From assembly GCA_964017155.1 (NCBI GenBank), contig OZ024862.1, forward strand, positions 32,593,691-32,657,690: a stretch of 64,000 bases of DNA, in the 5' to 3' direction. This document shows positions 1-63,459 of the stretch, one piece after another (the stretch's first letter is position 1; every line of letters starts with the position of its first letter). The translations under genes were made by a program, and so were the position numbers. The notes under the pieces are model-generated. The model did not search any database. It was not told where the DNA came from and worked only from the letters and a program-made list of their open reading frames with translations. The stretch is from Oasisia sp. SBJ-2009 (lineage: Eukaryota > Annelida > Polychaeta > Sabellida > Siboglinidae).

Positions 1-110
1 TGTGTGTGTGCACGCGTATGGTGTGCGTGTGTGTGTGTGTGTGTGTGCGTGCGTGTGTGTGATATGGGTCTGTGTGTGTGCGTGTGTATGTGCATGTGAC
101 CAACAACTGC
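1..110. repeat. GT-rich microsatellite
   Basis: Imperfect (GT)n with GC and AT interruptions, running off the left edge of the window. Confidence 0.9.
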
Positions 111-1213
111 ATGCAGGGACCAAACATTGAAGCATTCTCATCAAGTTGGATGACTAACTTAAATAAAATGTTCTTGATATCACCACTTATATAGTTTAAT
201 TTGAACGTAAGTAGCAACACATTGACGCAAGACAAAATGTGTGGTTGTGAAATAAAGACAATGTATGACTTCGTGTAATTTAAATATAATTTTATTCTTG
301 TGAAAACGATACATTCTTTATGCGTTGAAAGACACCTTACTGGATATTGTCTACAGTGGGGAAGGTACATCCTGCCCTCAGGCAAGAAGTGACTACGGTT
401 GTTGACGAGTCAGAAATAAAAGCGCACAACAACACGAGTGTTTTACTGACTGCGGCTTCCTATTGAGGGGACAGACGCCAATAAACATAAAACAAAGGGA
501 GGGGCGAAACAATAAACGACGCTGGACAATGGGCCAGAGCGTCGCGGGAGTGTAAGCAACCACCGCCTTCGATGTTTACGGATTCGTATCTGACCGCATC
601 GTTTTCAGTAAACTTATGACAGGCTCCAACATACTACGCATGTAATCTTTACTTTTTCATCATCTCTATTGTCTGCATGTATCTGAACGTTTAATATATT
701 ACAATTAATAATTATTCACGTAACATTGTGGATATCTTTAGACTAATGTTTGCTTTGTAAATGGTGCGAATAATTATGTACATGTCTATAATCCATATTA
801 TGGTCATTTCCATGCAGTATGTGTTATTTATGAACCGATTGCATTGCTGGTTACTTACACATTTGCGGTGTGAAACATTTTAAACTTTGATTGCCTACTT
901 TGGTTTTTAAACCGCCTTGAATGTAGCTGCTCATTTGTATTCTTGATTTAAGACACTATTCTCATCTTGTTATAAAAAAAATGCAAGTTTTACTGCATTT
1001 GTCGCCAAAGAAAGATATCCTTTACGATAATTAGGCTACTATAAATCGCCGAAATTGATTTCCAAGAAAACAGCATTTCTATAGATTGAGGGGAACGGGC
1101 GGATACATAATTAAATCGGGTGGAACCGGGTACACGCCTAATACACCTACACGTGAACTGTATCCCACCCCCGGCTAAAGAAGGACATGGCTAGCAGTGT
1201 GCGTCAGCTCCAC
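111..1213. other. Upstream intergenic DNA
   Basis: AT-rich sequence without a convincing open frame or repeat. I see no gene in it. It becomes GC-richer towards the gene 1 promoter. Confidence 0.5.
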
Positions 1214-1300
1214 GCCCCGCCCCGCCCCGCCCGTTGGTGTGACACGTGACCTGTAAAGTCGCCTATAAATATAGCTGCGAAGTCAGAAGCCACCACAGCG
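1214..1300 (+). promoter_or_regulatory. TATA promoter of gene 1
   Basis: Tandem GC boxes (CCCCGCCCCGCCCCGCCC, 1214-1233) are followed by an E-box CACGTG (1243-1248) and a TATA box TATAAATATA (1264-1273). Transcription would start about 30 bp downstream, near 1295. This lies just before a short segment that ends in a good splice donor, AG|GTAAGT, at 1332/1333. The spacing of GC boxes, TATA and donor fits a focused metazoan promoter. Confidence 0.65.
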
Positions 1301-1332
1301 ACTCTGGGTCGTACGAAGAATACAGACAGAAG
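1295..1332 (+). other. Gene 1 non-coding exon 1 (5'UTR)
   Basis: Short leader without an ATG, ending at AAG|GTAAGT. The next acceptor that leads into a good coding start is TTCTGTTGTAG at 2438, which gives an intron of about 1.1 kb. The start of this exon is inferred from the TATA position only. Confidence 0.55.
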
Positions 1333-1629
1333 GTAAGTCCTAGGGACAAAGATCTACGCAAGTTTGTGAGTTTGTTTTCATTCTCGGGCGAACGCCACAA
1401 GTAGACTGCGTGCTTTGTATCTTTTCTGGTTATCACGGGTTGAATAGAAGGAATAGAAAAGTTGCAGGCTACGTGGTATCAGTGCTGTGCATATAAATTT
1501 TGTTTGTAAACACGGTGTTTCAGAACAAACATTTTCATTTTGCATGTCCACATTGAGATGTTTCGTTTACTTATAAAGACTTTCGTTAAACATTACACGT
1601 AGACTTTATCAGTACTAATGACAAATAAC

Positions 1630-1880
1630 ATCATCGTAAACGTTTTGGTGAACCTTGCATCCAAGAAGGGTATGTTGTTGTTCTCTTTATCTTCCCTCGT
1701 AAAAACGATGCTGGAAACGTCTACTGTGTTCGTGTCTTGTAAGTTATCTGCCTTTCCTGTGTGAACCAGGCATATTACGTCGACAGCGTATCTCTTCTGT
1801 CTTCTCTGTTGCCAATCCTCTCGTACTGTGGCTATGATGTCATCTGTCATTGGTACTGATGAAATCAACGTACAATATTC
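1630..1880 (-). pseudogene. Penelope-like reverse transcriptase fragment
   Basis: The minus-strand frame reads RYAVDVICLVHTG, then DNLQDTNTVD, then NNNIPFLDARFTKT. The spacing of an R-Y-x-D catalytic-type box, a H-T-G stretch and an N-x-x-x-PFLD box is what I recall for the palm region of Penelope-like element reverse transcriptases. It is a short orphan piece in the first intron of gene 1, with no element ends seen. Identification is from motif memory only. Confidence 0.45.
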
Positions 1881-2244
1881 GACAAAAATCATCACATGGA
1901 AAAGAAACATCTCAATTTGGATATGAAAAATGAAAATATTTGATATGAAAAACAAGTATCCTGAGAAAATGTGACTAAACACTAAATCGCGCAGTTTGTA
2001 GTGTTATTAGTTTAAACAATAATTGTACACCGTAAACATACCGCTATACAAGTTGCGTCATTGGGAATACTGTTTCGAGAAGTGGAGCGGCACAACAGAA
2101 CCTTAACATCATCATCTAGACACAACATATTTTGATTTATGTAATGCTCGGACCATTTTTATAATGGTTCATTATTATTCATCGTACACCTTTTATGGTC
2201 AATGACGCTAATGGCAATTCAATCGATGTATCCTTACTTAACTA

Positions 2245-2248
<4 letters not shown>

Positions 2249-2304
<56 letters not shown>

Positions 2305-2400
2305 CGCGCGCGCGTGTGTGTGCGTGTGTGCATGCGTGCGTGCGTGCGTGTGCGAGTGTGTGTGTGCGCGTGCGTGTGTGTGGTGTAGTACGTGTGCGTG
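2249..2400. repeat. (GT)n microsatellite with GC-rich tail
   Basis: Pure GT to about 2300, then GT/GC mixtures. It lies directly upstream of the signal-peptide exon, so the polypyrimidine tract of that acceptor is short. Confidence 0.9.
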
Positions 2401-2463
2401 TATAACACAAATTATACACATTTACTGTTCTGTTGTAGAACGACGTCTACCACCAAACTAATC

Positions 2464-23135
<20,672 letters not shown>

Positions 23136-23311
23136 ACCATGGCGGTACAGGGGTCTTATCAAGAAACCGCACAATCGATACTCGTGATTGATAGTATTTG
23201 TACATATTCTTAACACACGAATTTATAGCAGCCGCTTACACCAATATAAACACACTAATACTGAACGTATTTCGACAACATTAACGTAGTTCCTATGTGT
23301 ATAATTTACAC

Positions 23312-23317
23312 AATAAA
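23312..23317 (+). terminator. Gene 1 polyadenylation signal
   Basis: AATAAA, 177 bp after the stop codon, followed by a short GT-containing region. Cleavage is expected near 23330-23340. Confidence 0.7.
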
Positions 23318-23851
23318 AGTGCATCATAGCTTTGCAGTGAATGATTGATAGTGTGGTGTTGTTTTTCATTCCCTCTGGGAGCTATAGCCTTAAAATGCAT
23401 TTTCAAAGTTACAAAGGCACACTTTTGAAAATACAAAATATGCACGCACACCATACACACTGTGACGTAAATGTGAGCAGTTATGATAGCGTTTGTGGTC
23501 AGTTATGTAGTACGCTGATCAGAAGATTGCATACACACTCTTCCGAAAGTAACAGCCAGTATATGGAGAACGAGATTGCCCAAAATGTCAAGACAACATC
23601 AGACCTAAGTAGACTAGAACCCTGACCAACAACTCCACGTGATTACCCGTGTAGCTATCTTATCCGTCCATCTCCATATCATTTATTACAACTATTACTG
23701 CTTTCGAAAAAGTAATTCATTACTGATTTGACAGTCTATCTTCTGCCGAGGCGACATTGAACGGCAGTATATGTTTCTTAGCTGTTATTGTCATTGACAT
23801 TTTCACTGCATGTATGATGTAAAATATGCAACCTTTGTCAAAATAAATTTC

Positions 23852-23995
23852 ACTCACTCACTCACTCACTCACTCACTCACTCACTCACTCACTCACTCA
23901 CTCACTCACCCACCCACCCACCCACCCACCCACTCACTCACTCACTCACCCACCCACTCACTCACTCACTCGCTAACTCACTCACTCACTCATCA
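23852..23995. repeat. (CACT)n / (CACC)n microsatellite
   Basis: Tetranucleotide array in which CACT blocks alternate with CACC blocks. The flanking 23336-24415 otherwise holds no gene or repeat that I can see. Confidence 0.95.
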
Positions 23996-24415
23996 ACCAT
24001 TTTATCATTCGAAGTGAAGGTTGATTCCATCTATGAATTACGGACCAACATAGCTACTCGACAAGTGGAACCATGGTAGTGGTTTGATCTTTCTCAAAAC
24101 GAGAGCACTGTTATGGGAGGTTACACACGTGCTGTGAAGATACAAAAGGATAAATATGTCTCACGTAATGTTCACATTTGACGTCACATACGATATATGG
24201 ACAACCCCTTATCGCTGAACCCACGTTGTAAACAATCGAATAACGCCCGTCGAGTCCGGTACGAACCTTTTACTGGTAGGAACTTTAGCAAAAGCAGAAC
24301 GTAGTGAAATAAAATATATGTAAATTCTCTTAAGTAAAATACGGACATTACATATCATCATAGAGATTGTAAACAAACGTAAAACTAGGATTCTAGATCA
24401 ATCCCTGAAAGTTTC

Positions 24416-25570
24416 GTGTCCGAGATGCAAAGACCAAAGTGGAAAACGCCTAACACACATTCACAAATACTCGCCTGCGTAACCACAGGTGGAACCACAC
24501 CCAAAAGCGCGTATGCACGCACACTTTCGAAATTAAGCTTTGCATATTCCAGCATATATTACTCAATATTGGAAGAACGCATTAATATAAATCAAAAACA
24601 AGTCCGAAGTCATCAGAATCACCCGGAAACGAAACCCAGTGAGGTGCCCCTACACCATTCACGGAGTGACATATCCCTCGTAAAATACGGAAAATACCTC
24701 GGGATCATGATAGCCGACAAGCAGAACTGGAATGCTCGTATCGATTTCATTACCAAGAAAGCAAACAAGAGTCTTGCATTCCTAAAGAGGAACATCCGTA
24801 GCTGCCCACCACAGATCAATGTACGGTGCTACGAGATACCGGTCAGATCCACGAGCGGCCCCAAAGTGGGCCCCAAAGAGTCGTGACTGGGGCTTACAAG
24901 ACCACAGTTGTCACAGAGATACGGCCCATAATCTTGGCTGGGAATCTCATCAAAAACGGAGGACAATCACCAAGATATCATTGATGAGCGCAATGGCTCA
25001 GTGGTAGAGCTTCGGACTCTCGACTACGAGAACCCGGGTTCGAATCCTGTGCTGCGGTGTTAAGACCTTGGGCAAGTTTTTTCACTCTACACTGCTCCAG
25101 TTCACTCAGCTGTATAAATGAGTACATGGCTATAGATAGTGGTGGATATGTGTACGAGCAGCCTTCGCGCATTAATTGTAGCATATGGCTGGATGCTTCC
25201 CAGAGAAGCCGAGACGGTGTCTGGGTGAACAGGTCTGTCAGGGAAGTAAAGTGTAAAGCGCTTTGAGCAGTCCTGAGGATGGGCTACTGCACTATACAAG
25301 AACTTGTCTTTAATTTTTTATGTACCGTGTGTTACAGCACCTAATTGACAGACCTACAGCCACTTTCCTCCTCCCATCCAACAAGAGGTCAGAGGCTATG
25401 CTATCAAACCCCCGACTGTAGGACTGACGTATTTAAGCACTCCTTCATCCCAACTGGTATCCGCCCATGGAGCCAAATATCTAAGATTGTGGATGTGACC
25501 ATGCACATCCACAACCTTAGACACTTTCAAGGAAAGCCCGAAAGGTCAGCCACTCTGGACGCTTAGGAAC
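24416..25570 (+). pseudogene. Jockey-type LINE 3' remnant (RT thumb to ORF2 end)
   Basis: KYLGIMIADKQNWNARIDFI and KKANKSLAFLKRNI (near 24690-24810) match the conserved stretch after the RT palm of jockey/CR1-like LINEs. A piece with GWESHQKRRT follows, then after the SINE MYRVLQHLIDRPTATFLLPS and F-x-x-SFIPTGIRPWSQI. Frames shift several times. The element is a dead 3' fragment, interrupted at about 24984-25320 by a SINE. Confidence 0.7.
24985..25320 (+). mobile_element. tRNA-derived SINE
   Basis: The head has pol III box A TGGCTCAGTGG (24994-25004) and box B GGTTCGAATCC (25037-25047) at tRNA spacing, but no normal anticodon stem. The body (CCTTGGGCAAG...) and tail (TAAAGCGCTTTGAGCAG...ACTATACAAGAACTTG) resemble the conserved central and LINE-related 3' domains of metazoan SINEs. 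It sits inside the LINE reading frame between ISLM and MYRVL codons, so it is younger than the LINE. Confidence 0.75.
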
Positions 25571-26879
25571 ATCGCACTTTGACTTTATGCAGTGTTATGC
25601 TGTTATAGCCAACATAACAGTAATGTATTGTTGTTCTTAACATTTTAACCTGCACCACATCCATATTGTGCATAATCACCAACTTCACCCACATTGTGTA
25701 TAATCACAACAGTGCAGCATCGCTCCAGAATGGGATCATTCACCTGAATGGAAGACGAAGAAGAAGGTCGCCAAGTCATTTTCTAAAGTTAGCAGTCTGT
25801 GGTTTGCAGGACAGATTAAGGTTAGGCGTCTTTTCGCACAGCGATTTTTCGTGTTTAATAATCGTGTTATTAACACATTCTTATGGTGAGCTTCTACGCA
25901 ATACATGAAACAAACCCACTCACAAGAACAGAGAATAGGCGACGATTAGCTCTCAGCCAGGCTTACGTTGATGAAATAGCAAAGTTACTGGTTGAGTGAC
26001 ATCATTATTATTGTCTAATGTTGTTTTGACTTACGTCAGTTGTCAATGAATCCAGCAATACAGATAATTGTTTAAGAGTAACCGATTTATGACACGTCTT
26101 TATGATTGTTAATTTAATACGTACATGCATGCATACATACATACATACATACATACATAGATACATGTGTTTGTTTGCGTATATACTGAATTACATATAA
26201 TTATATGATTTATCCTGTCTCAATATTATAAAATGCTACCACCAGGCAGGTGGTCAAAGGTCAAAGAAAGCATTCATTGAGCAGTTTTATCCCCACATCA
26301 ATAAAAGCCATCACTAAAATCTAAATCCGATTATCTATAAATCTCAAATTATCACGATTATCAATAAATCCTAGTTATTTTAATCTTTATACCCATTTCA
26401 TGATTTTAGTAGATTACTTTAAAAAGAATTAATTTGAATCAATATTTATTTATTATATTTATTTAATTTTATATTTATTTTAAATCAACACTATTTATTT
26501 ATGTATTTAAATATTAAATAATGTAACCTTGTCACCATATGGAATGTTTGTCTGTAACTGCCTGTGCAATTGCTGTTTTATAAGATTTTTACTGACCACT
26601 ATACAATGTTCTCTCGTTTGAAAAAATTAATAACCTATCTTGTATATAATGTTGCATGTCCCTGTATGAAATGAAGGCCAGCTGACATGTTCATTTTAAA
26701 GTATAGCCAAAATGTGGATTTCTATCATTTCTATGTTTTGTAATATGTGTTTGTTTTATATGTGAATAATTGTTGTTTCATTAAAATATAAACGCTATAA
26801 TTCCAATGAAACACTTGTGTGACTGTTATGTATATTACACTGATTTGCCATTGTTAAATGTGTATGACTACTCTCATAT
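25571..26879. other. Intergenic AT-rich DNA
   Basis: No supported gene. It contains a short (CATA)n tract (26130-26160) and A/T-rich low-complexity sequence. Confidence 0.5.
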
Positions 26880-26892
26880 ATAGAGACCCATG

Positions 26893-27000
<108 letters not shown>

Positions 27001-27049
27001 GTATATATAGTGTATATATATATCATACATATTATATATAATATATAAT

Positions 27050-27253
27050 ATACTTATGGGTCTCTCTCTCTATACATATATGTACAAAATTTACACTTCT
27101 AGTAACAAATGACTTGATGTGATATGTTACATATATATATGAAAGTTAGTTGCCAAAGCATTTGGCTTATGTAAATTTTGTACATATACATATATGTATA
27201 TATGTATATAGAGAGAGACCCATAAGTATTAAGTATATTATATATAATAAGTA

Positions 27254-27293
<40 letters not shown>

Positions 27294-27295
27294 TG

Positions 27296-27337
<42 letters not shown>

Positions 27338-27523
27338 TATATATATATACAGTGTATATATAGTGTATATATATATATATCATACATATTATATATAATA
27401 TACTTATGGGTCTCTCTCTCTCTATATACATATATGTACAAAAGTTACATAAGCCAAATGCTTTGGCAACTAACTTTCATATATATATGTAACATATCAC
27501 ATCAAGTCATTTGTTACTAGAAG
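27050..27523. repeat. Snapback palindrome with TA core
   Basis: 27096-27228 is inverted at 27401-27523 (shared CATTTGGCTTATGTAA, GAGAGAGACCCATAAGTA and CAAATGACTTGATGTGATAT). The outer edge near 27050-27090 is a third, direct copy of the right-arm start. The loop is TA microsatellite. No coding content. Confidence 0.85.
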
Positions 27524-28944
27524 TGCTTTGCATATTTAGCAGCATCTATATTGTGTGTACTCCTCTGTTGTGAGAGGTAGGGATACAGTTACTAGAACAA
27601 CCAAACTGGGATATTCAGGTAGAAACATTTATGAATGCTAGGCTATATTGGCCTTGCCTTACAATATCCAAAATGATGCATCTTATTAGTGTTACACAGA
27701 TATTAACATTTGTCCAATTATATTACATGCTGTGTGAATTTCAAGTGTATTACAATGAAGTGAAAGACATATTTTAGGATCGCGAATGTCACATTTAATA
27801 CAGAGATTCTATATTCTAGAAAGCTGAAAACAAAACACTCTGGGTAGCTAGATATCCAGTGCACAATTGCATTATTGTTGGCGCTACACTATCCAGTGAC
27901 TACACTGCCTGCAGTCATTGGTGACAATTAATAGCTATGCTCTTCCAACTCTGATGCCACAAATCATCGATACCACATGGTGCTGATGTGTAACGTTTTC
28001 ACCGTGTCTTCTTCATGGCAGCTACTTGCCCAACTGAGTTTATGTTTGGTGTAAAAGCTCATATAGTTTATTACTTCTATCCAGATCAGGATATCCTGGC
28101 ACAAAACACTAACGTGTTGTGTGCTTTGTGTAAAAAAGTCATTCAAACAATGTATCACTAGCCAGTCGATATGACCCACTTCACTTAGCTGTTAGCTAAC
28201 AAAGTAAAGCATTCCCATGGCCTTCAAGTCTTCAGTAATCAAACCTTTATCACTTATCTGTGACTGTGCAAACACATTTTCAAAAATGTAAATTACTGGT
28301 AACTCACTGGTATACTGTTTAGCCAATACACATGAAATACACTGGATGTCGACAGTATTTAAATCTATTTGAAACGTATTTAAACATCTAAATACATATG
28401 CAAAGTACAAGAGTGATTTTTCACAAATTGTATTTAAAAAGTACAACATTACTTAACTGCCCAGCCCTGGTCACAGTTAAGACTAACTGAACGTATCTTT
28501 GCTTCTAGTGAGTTAGACATAATATTTGCTATTGCTGTCCATTCGAGACATCAACACAATAACACTTGGTCAGTTCTAATTTGTATGCTTTATTAATTGT
28601 GAACATACCCAGCCATACATGTGCAGTAGCCTGTATGGGGGGGGGGGGGGGGGGGGGGCATTGCGTGACCAGTCTTATTTTTATCGCCACCCAAACCCAG
28701 GCTAACTACTGAGGAGTTGTCATGCGAGTACATTGGCCTTCAAAACGGTGGTTGATGACGGTCTGTAGCCATCTGCTGTCAAAGTAGGCGTAGCCCCTGC
28801 TCCCTGTAATTTGACAGCAGCTGGCATCTCCTCTTGCAATCGACCTGTTTACATTAAAATACTGCAATTATTATTAGAAAGTATTATGGCGTTATGTCAA
28901 TGATGGTGTAACTGTAAAGAGATTATAGTTGAAAATGCATATGT
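27524..28944. other. Intergenic DNA with a poly-G tract
   Basis: No gene seen. A run of 22 consecutive G lies at 28637-28658. Confidence 0.5.
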
Positions 28945-28946
28945 GT

Positions 28947-29022
<76 letters not shown>

Positions 29023-29036
29023 TTATATATAATGTA

Positions 29037-29084
<48 letters not shown>

Positions 29085-29085
29085 T
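28945..29085. repeat. (GT)n and (AT)n microsatellites
   Basis: GT array followed by GTAT and AT blocks. Confidence 0.95.
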
Positions 29086-29513
29086 ATTCCTGTAATCCCA
29101 ACGCAAGCCCACCCCAATCCTAATCACCTACTGTTAGTTCTACCTTAATTTAAGTAGGCTTAACAGTTGGTGACATTTGGGAAGAACACATTTGAACACT
29201 GGGACTTTGTCAAGCCACACACAGATCTTATATGCTCCCGTATCTAAAACAAAAGTACAGACACGTACCATTTAAGCAGGAACTCGGTCATGTCCGCATA
29301 CAACTATAAAGTAAACTGTCTGAGTGAGCCCCGTCTGTCAGTCTGAGGTCACTCTAGACTTTACACTGGCTTTCTCCTCCTCTTCCCAACCGGTTTCCAG
29401 TTCCGTGAAGAAGTCTGGAATTGTGTGGCCTTTTTATATTCAAAAGAGTGGCATACTCTTTTGAAAATGTTCGTTTTTCTCTGCTTCCATAGGAAAATCA
29501 GTAGTCCCCAAAT

Positions 29514-29617
29514 GCCACTGCCACTGCCACTGCCACTGCCACTGGCACTGCCACTGCCACTGCCACTGCCACTGCCACTGCCACTGCCACTGCCACTGCC
29601 ACTGCCACTGCCACTGG
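29514..29617. repeat. (CCACTG)n hexanucleotide array
   Basis: About 17 units, one changed to CCACTGG. Open in several frames by composition only. Confidence 0.95.
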
Positions 29618-30224
29618 TGAAAACCAAGTCCAACTGCAGTTGAGTTCTAGCTCAAGGCCAGCCAAGGCCACCAGGTCCCATTCCTGCGTCTCGCCGACAA
29701 GACCTTGGCGTGCACATAAACCTGTAGCTGAGGAACTTCCCGTAGTTTGAAAGATTATCGTAACTACGAACTGCTATAATATGGCTTAATATACTCTTAA
29801 CCAACAATAACACTACACTGTTCCAGATGCAAGACAAGGCCCGTGTGTTTATTTATACAATTTCCGGCCCAGCATGCTATGCGCGTAATCTCGTAAGGCG
29901 CGGGATAATGTCTCGTCTGACTGAGGGTATATTGATACAAAGTAATTTGTGTTTGTTGATTTTAATTAAACACACTGCAAACAGTATTAATAGTTTCATA
30001 AATAACTGTAAACAGGCGAAAAATTGTAATGAAATTGTATAATTAAATTAATCCAGTTAAGTGACAACGCGTTGCTTTGTGCGGGATGAGCAAAATGACA
30101 CGCAGGGTAACGCTTGGATTGTAAAAGTCGTTTTTAAGTTATATTAATTACCTAGTACTTATTTCAGTGAACGCACGAATAATTGTATTTCGTATTGTGT
30201 TTGTCGATGTTGTGAGAATGCAAG

Positions 30225-61024
<30,800 letters not shown>

Positions 61025-61197
61025 GTAAGTTGCGACATAATATGATTATAATTGCCATAGTTTATGTGATGATGTGATTGTAATTTGTTTATTTATTTTG
61101 AAATGCTGTAGTTTTTATGATGTCGCCGTTTAATATAGACAATTTCTTTGTTGTGCATTTCAGAGTAATATACATTCTACTATATAATATAGTCTCT

Positions 61198-61286
<89 letters not shown>

Positions 61287-61369
61287 CATACTTCATAAGA
61301 TGTGACATCACTATAAACCACATGGTAATGGAAGCATACCAGTATTGTCATGGAAACCTGTTAATTCCT

Positions 61370-61450
61370 GCTGTGGAAACCTACGGTTTCAACATTCCGT
61401 CCAACGCAATTTGTGAGGCGTCCGCCGGGAATTGCAGCAGATTACAAGCA
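61370..61450 (-). pseudogene. Possible inverted micro-exon copy
   Basis: On the minus strand GTAGGTTTCCACAGCAGG matches the intron start shared by the sense micro-exons. The preceding 55 nt are exon-like, but the expected acceptor reads CTGCAA where CTGCAG is needed. Probably a dead, inverted duplicate of the unit. Confidence 0.4.
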
Positions 61451-61602
61451 AATAATAACTAAGTAGACAACTTGACTAATAATGAATCGGCCGGAATGGA
61501 TAGGTTTGTAGTGGATTTCGCCTGTAATGCAACTATAAAGTACCCTAACATATTTTAATATATGACGAATCAGGTACTCCAAACCGGTTTCATTTATAAT
61601 TG

Positions 61603-61610
<8 letters not shown>

Positions 61611-61663
<53 letters not shown>

Positions 61664-62186
61664 CAAGCCCGGAATCAGGTGCGCTTGCATTCTTTGCATT
61701 CATATAAACTGGTCCCGCGTAATAAAATGTCCATGCGTTGTTTCCTAGCTTAAGCATAAACACTAATATACGTTTGATGGCCATCTGGAAGCATACTGAA
61801 CGAGATAACCTAAATTACACAAATTACCGATAGACCGGTATATCATGACACACACACCACACGGTACGATGCTACGGAATACGAGTTTCGACCAAATTGG
61901 GTAGTTTACTGGTGGTGAATATGGTATCTTATATGTTTAGGTAACGATGATGATAATGCACAGATAACGTGTAAAGGTTGTGTAATTTATTACTAATTTA
62001 ATTTGTATGATTAGTCACAGTTTTATGATTTCTGCTATATCGGCTATTTGTGAAACAAATTAGTGCTTTTGGTTATCCAGTGACTATTAATTATCATTGG
62101 AGCTATAGTAATGATGCCAATGTGCAAAACAATCATGATTGTAATTATGAAGTTTTTTATTTAAAACAATTGTAACTGGTATTATA

Positions 62187-62239
<53 letters not shown>

Positions 62240-62258
62240 ACATTATATAAATATATAC

Positions 62259-62319
<61 letters not shown>

Positions 62320-62320
62320 T
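61611..62320. repeat. (TA)n blocks with AT-rich spacer
   Basis: TA arrays at 61611-61660, 62183-62234 and 62262-62319. No gene between them. Confidence 0.85.
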
Positions 62321-62368
62321 GATGTAGGAAAGAAACAACTCTTATACATATGACCAGACCTGTTAAGT

Positions 62369-62387
62369 CTCCCGCTTTACGCGGGAG
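62369..62387. other. Short GC-rich hairpin
   Basis: CTCCCGC-TTTAC-GCGGGAG, a 7-bp stem, followed by more CTCCCGC words to 62425. It may be the terminal or subterminal part of the transposon whose ORF follows. Confidence 0.5.
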
Positions 62388-62719
62388 CCTCCCGCTTTTT
62401 GTACCCATCTCCCGCCCTCCCGCGCGTGGGACGAAATCTCCAGTTTATAATTAGTCCTCCACATTCGTATTTTTGTAACCTCCCATATCCCCGTTTTTTT
62501 TATTAATAAATATATCTGCGATTTACATCGTACTACGTAGCAGAAGCGCCCCAGATCGCTAATCTATTTCACTTACAAATTGCGCTTTATTTTTCACCAA
62601 TACAACCAACGAGCGTAACAGGCATTTTAATTGGATGGAAACAATCACGTGGCCGCGAAACAGCCAATCGTAACTGCTCTATCGTAGCGTTTGACGCTTG
62701 GCACTCATCAATATGCAGT

Positions 62720-63010
62720 ATGGCGCCAGCGAAGTCGAATTCGAAGCCATCATCTCGTTCGACCTCAAAGAAGAAATATGCATCCAAGTTCATCCAGGAG
62801 TGGGTCGGCGATCTACACTGGATAAGCCGAAGTGACAGAGGGGTATCACATGCGTATTGCCGCGGGTGCAACTCACACTTTAGCGTTGCTGCAGGAGGAA
62901 AATACGATGCGATTCGCCACGCCGCGACATCGCAGCACCAGCAGCTTGAGCGAGCTTCACGAAGCAACCCTGTCACGTCGTTCTTCGTCAATCCTCAGCC
63001 CATCCACTGA
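62720..63010 (+). CDS. BED-type zinc-finger ORF (transposon-derived)
   Basis: 96 codons. A Ser/Lys-rich start is followed by KFIQEWVGDLHWISRS, then HAYCRGCNSHFSVAAGG and AIRHAATSQHQ, giving a C-x2-C ... H-x5-H finger. The same layout opens many hAT-like transposase and ZMYM/SCAND3-like proteins. No transposase core follows in frame: the ORF ends at TGA and 63011-63450 is non-coding. So it is a 5' piece or a first exon. Confidence 0.55.
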   Translation: MAPAKSNSKPSSRSTSKKKYASKFIQEWVGDLHWISRSDRGVSHAYCRGCNSHFSVAAGGKYDAIRHAATSQHQQLERASRSNPVTSFFVNPQPIH

Positions 63011-63459
63011 TCTTCCAACTTACACACCAGGCGACACCAAGATCGATTCGTTCTGGGGCGACACGGCAAGGGAATAGTCCGGCAGTATGGCTCAGAACCC
63101 AAAATTCTCTGATAAAGTTTTTTTCTCTGCTGATTATTAATGTATAGGGTCTCTGTAATGCTATCCAGGTTGATGTGAAGTTCTCACCATTGAGCAATTT
63201 GAAATATTCACATTTGAATTTGGGCACCGTCACCCAAGATTTCATGGGTCACAAAATACTCAAATATTGATATATCAGTCTCTAAATGACATAGAAACAT
63301 GCTTTTTGTGTCTAAATATATGTTTTTGGGGTCAACAAATGCAATGGGACAATTTTCAATTTTGTCTTTGTCGGCCATCTTGAAATTTAAGATGGCCGCC
63401 ATGGAGGTATTGATTTCGTTGATTTGTTTATAGAAATTTGCTGTAAAAAGCATTCCTTC

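Noticed and set aside
24985..25056. A functional tRNA gene
   Set aside because: Box A and box B are present, but the anticodon arm does not fold normally and a SINE body follows directly.
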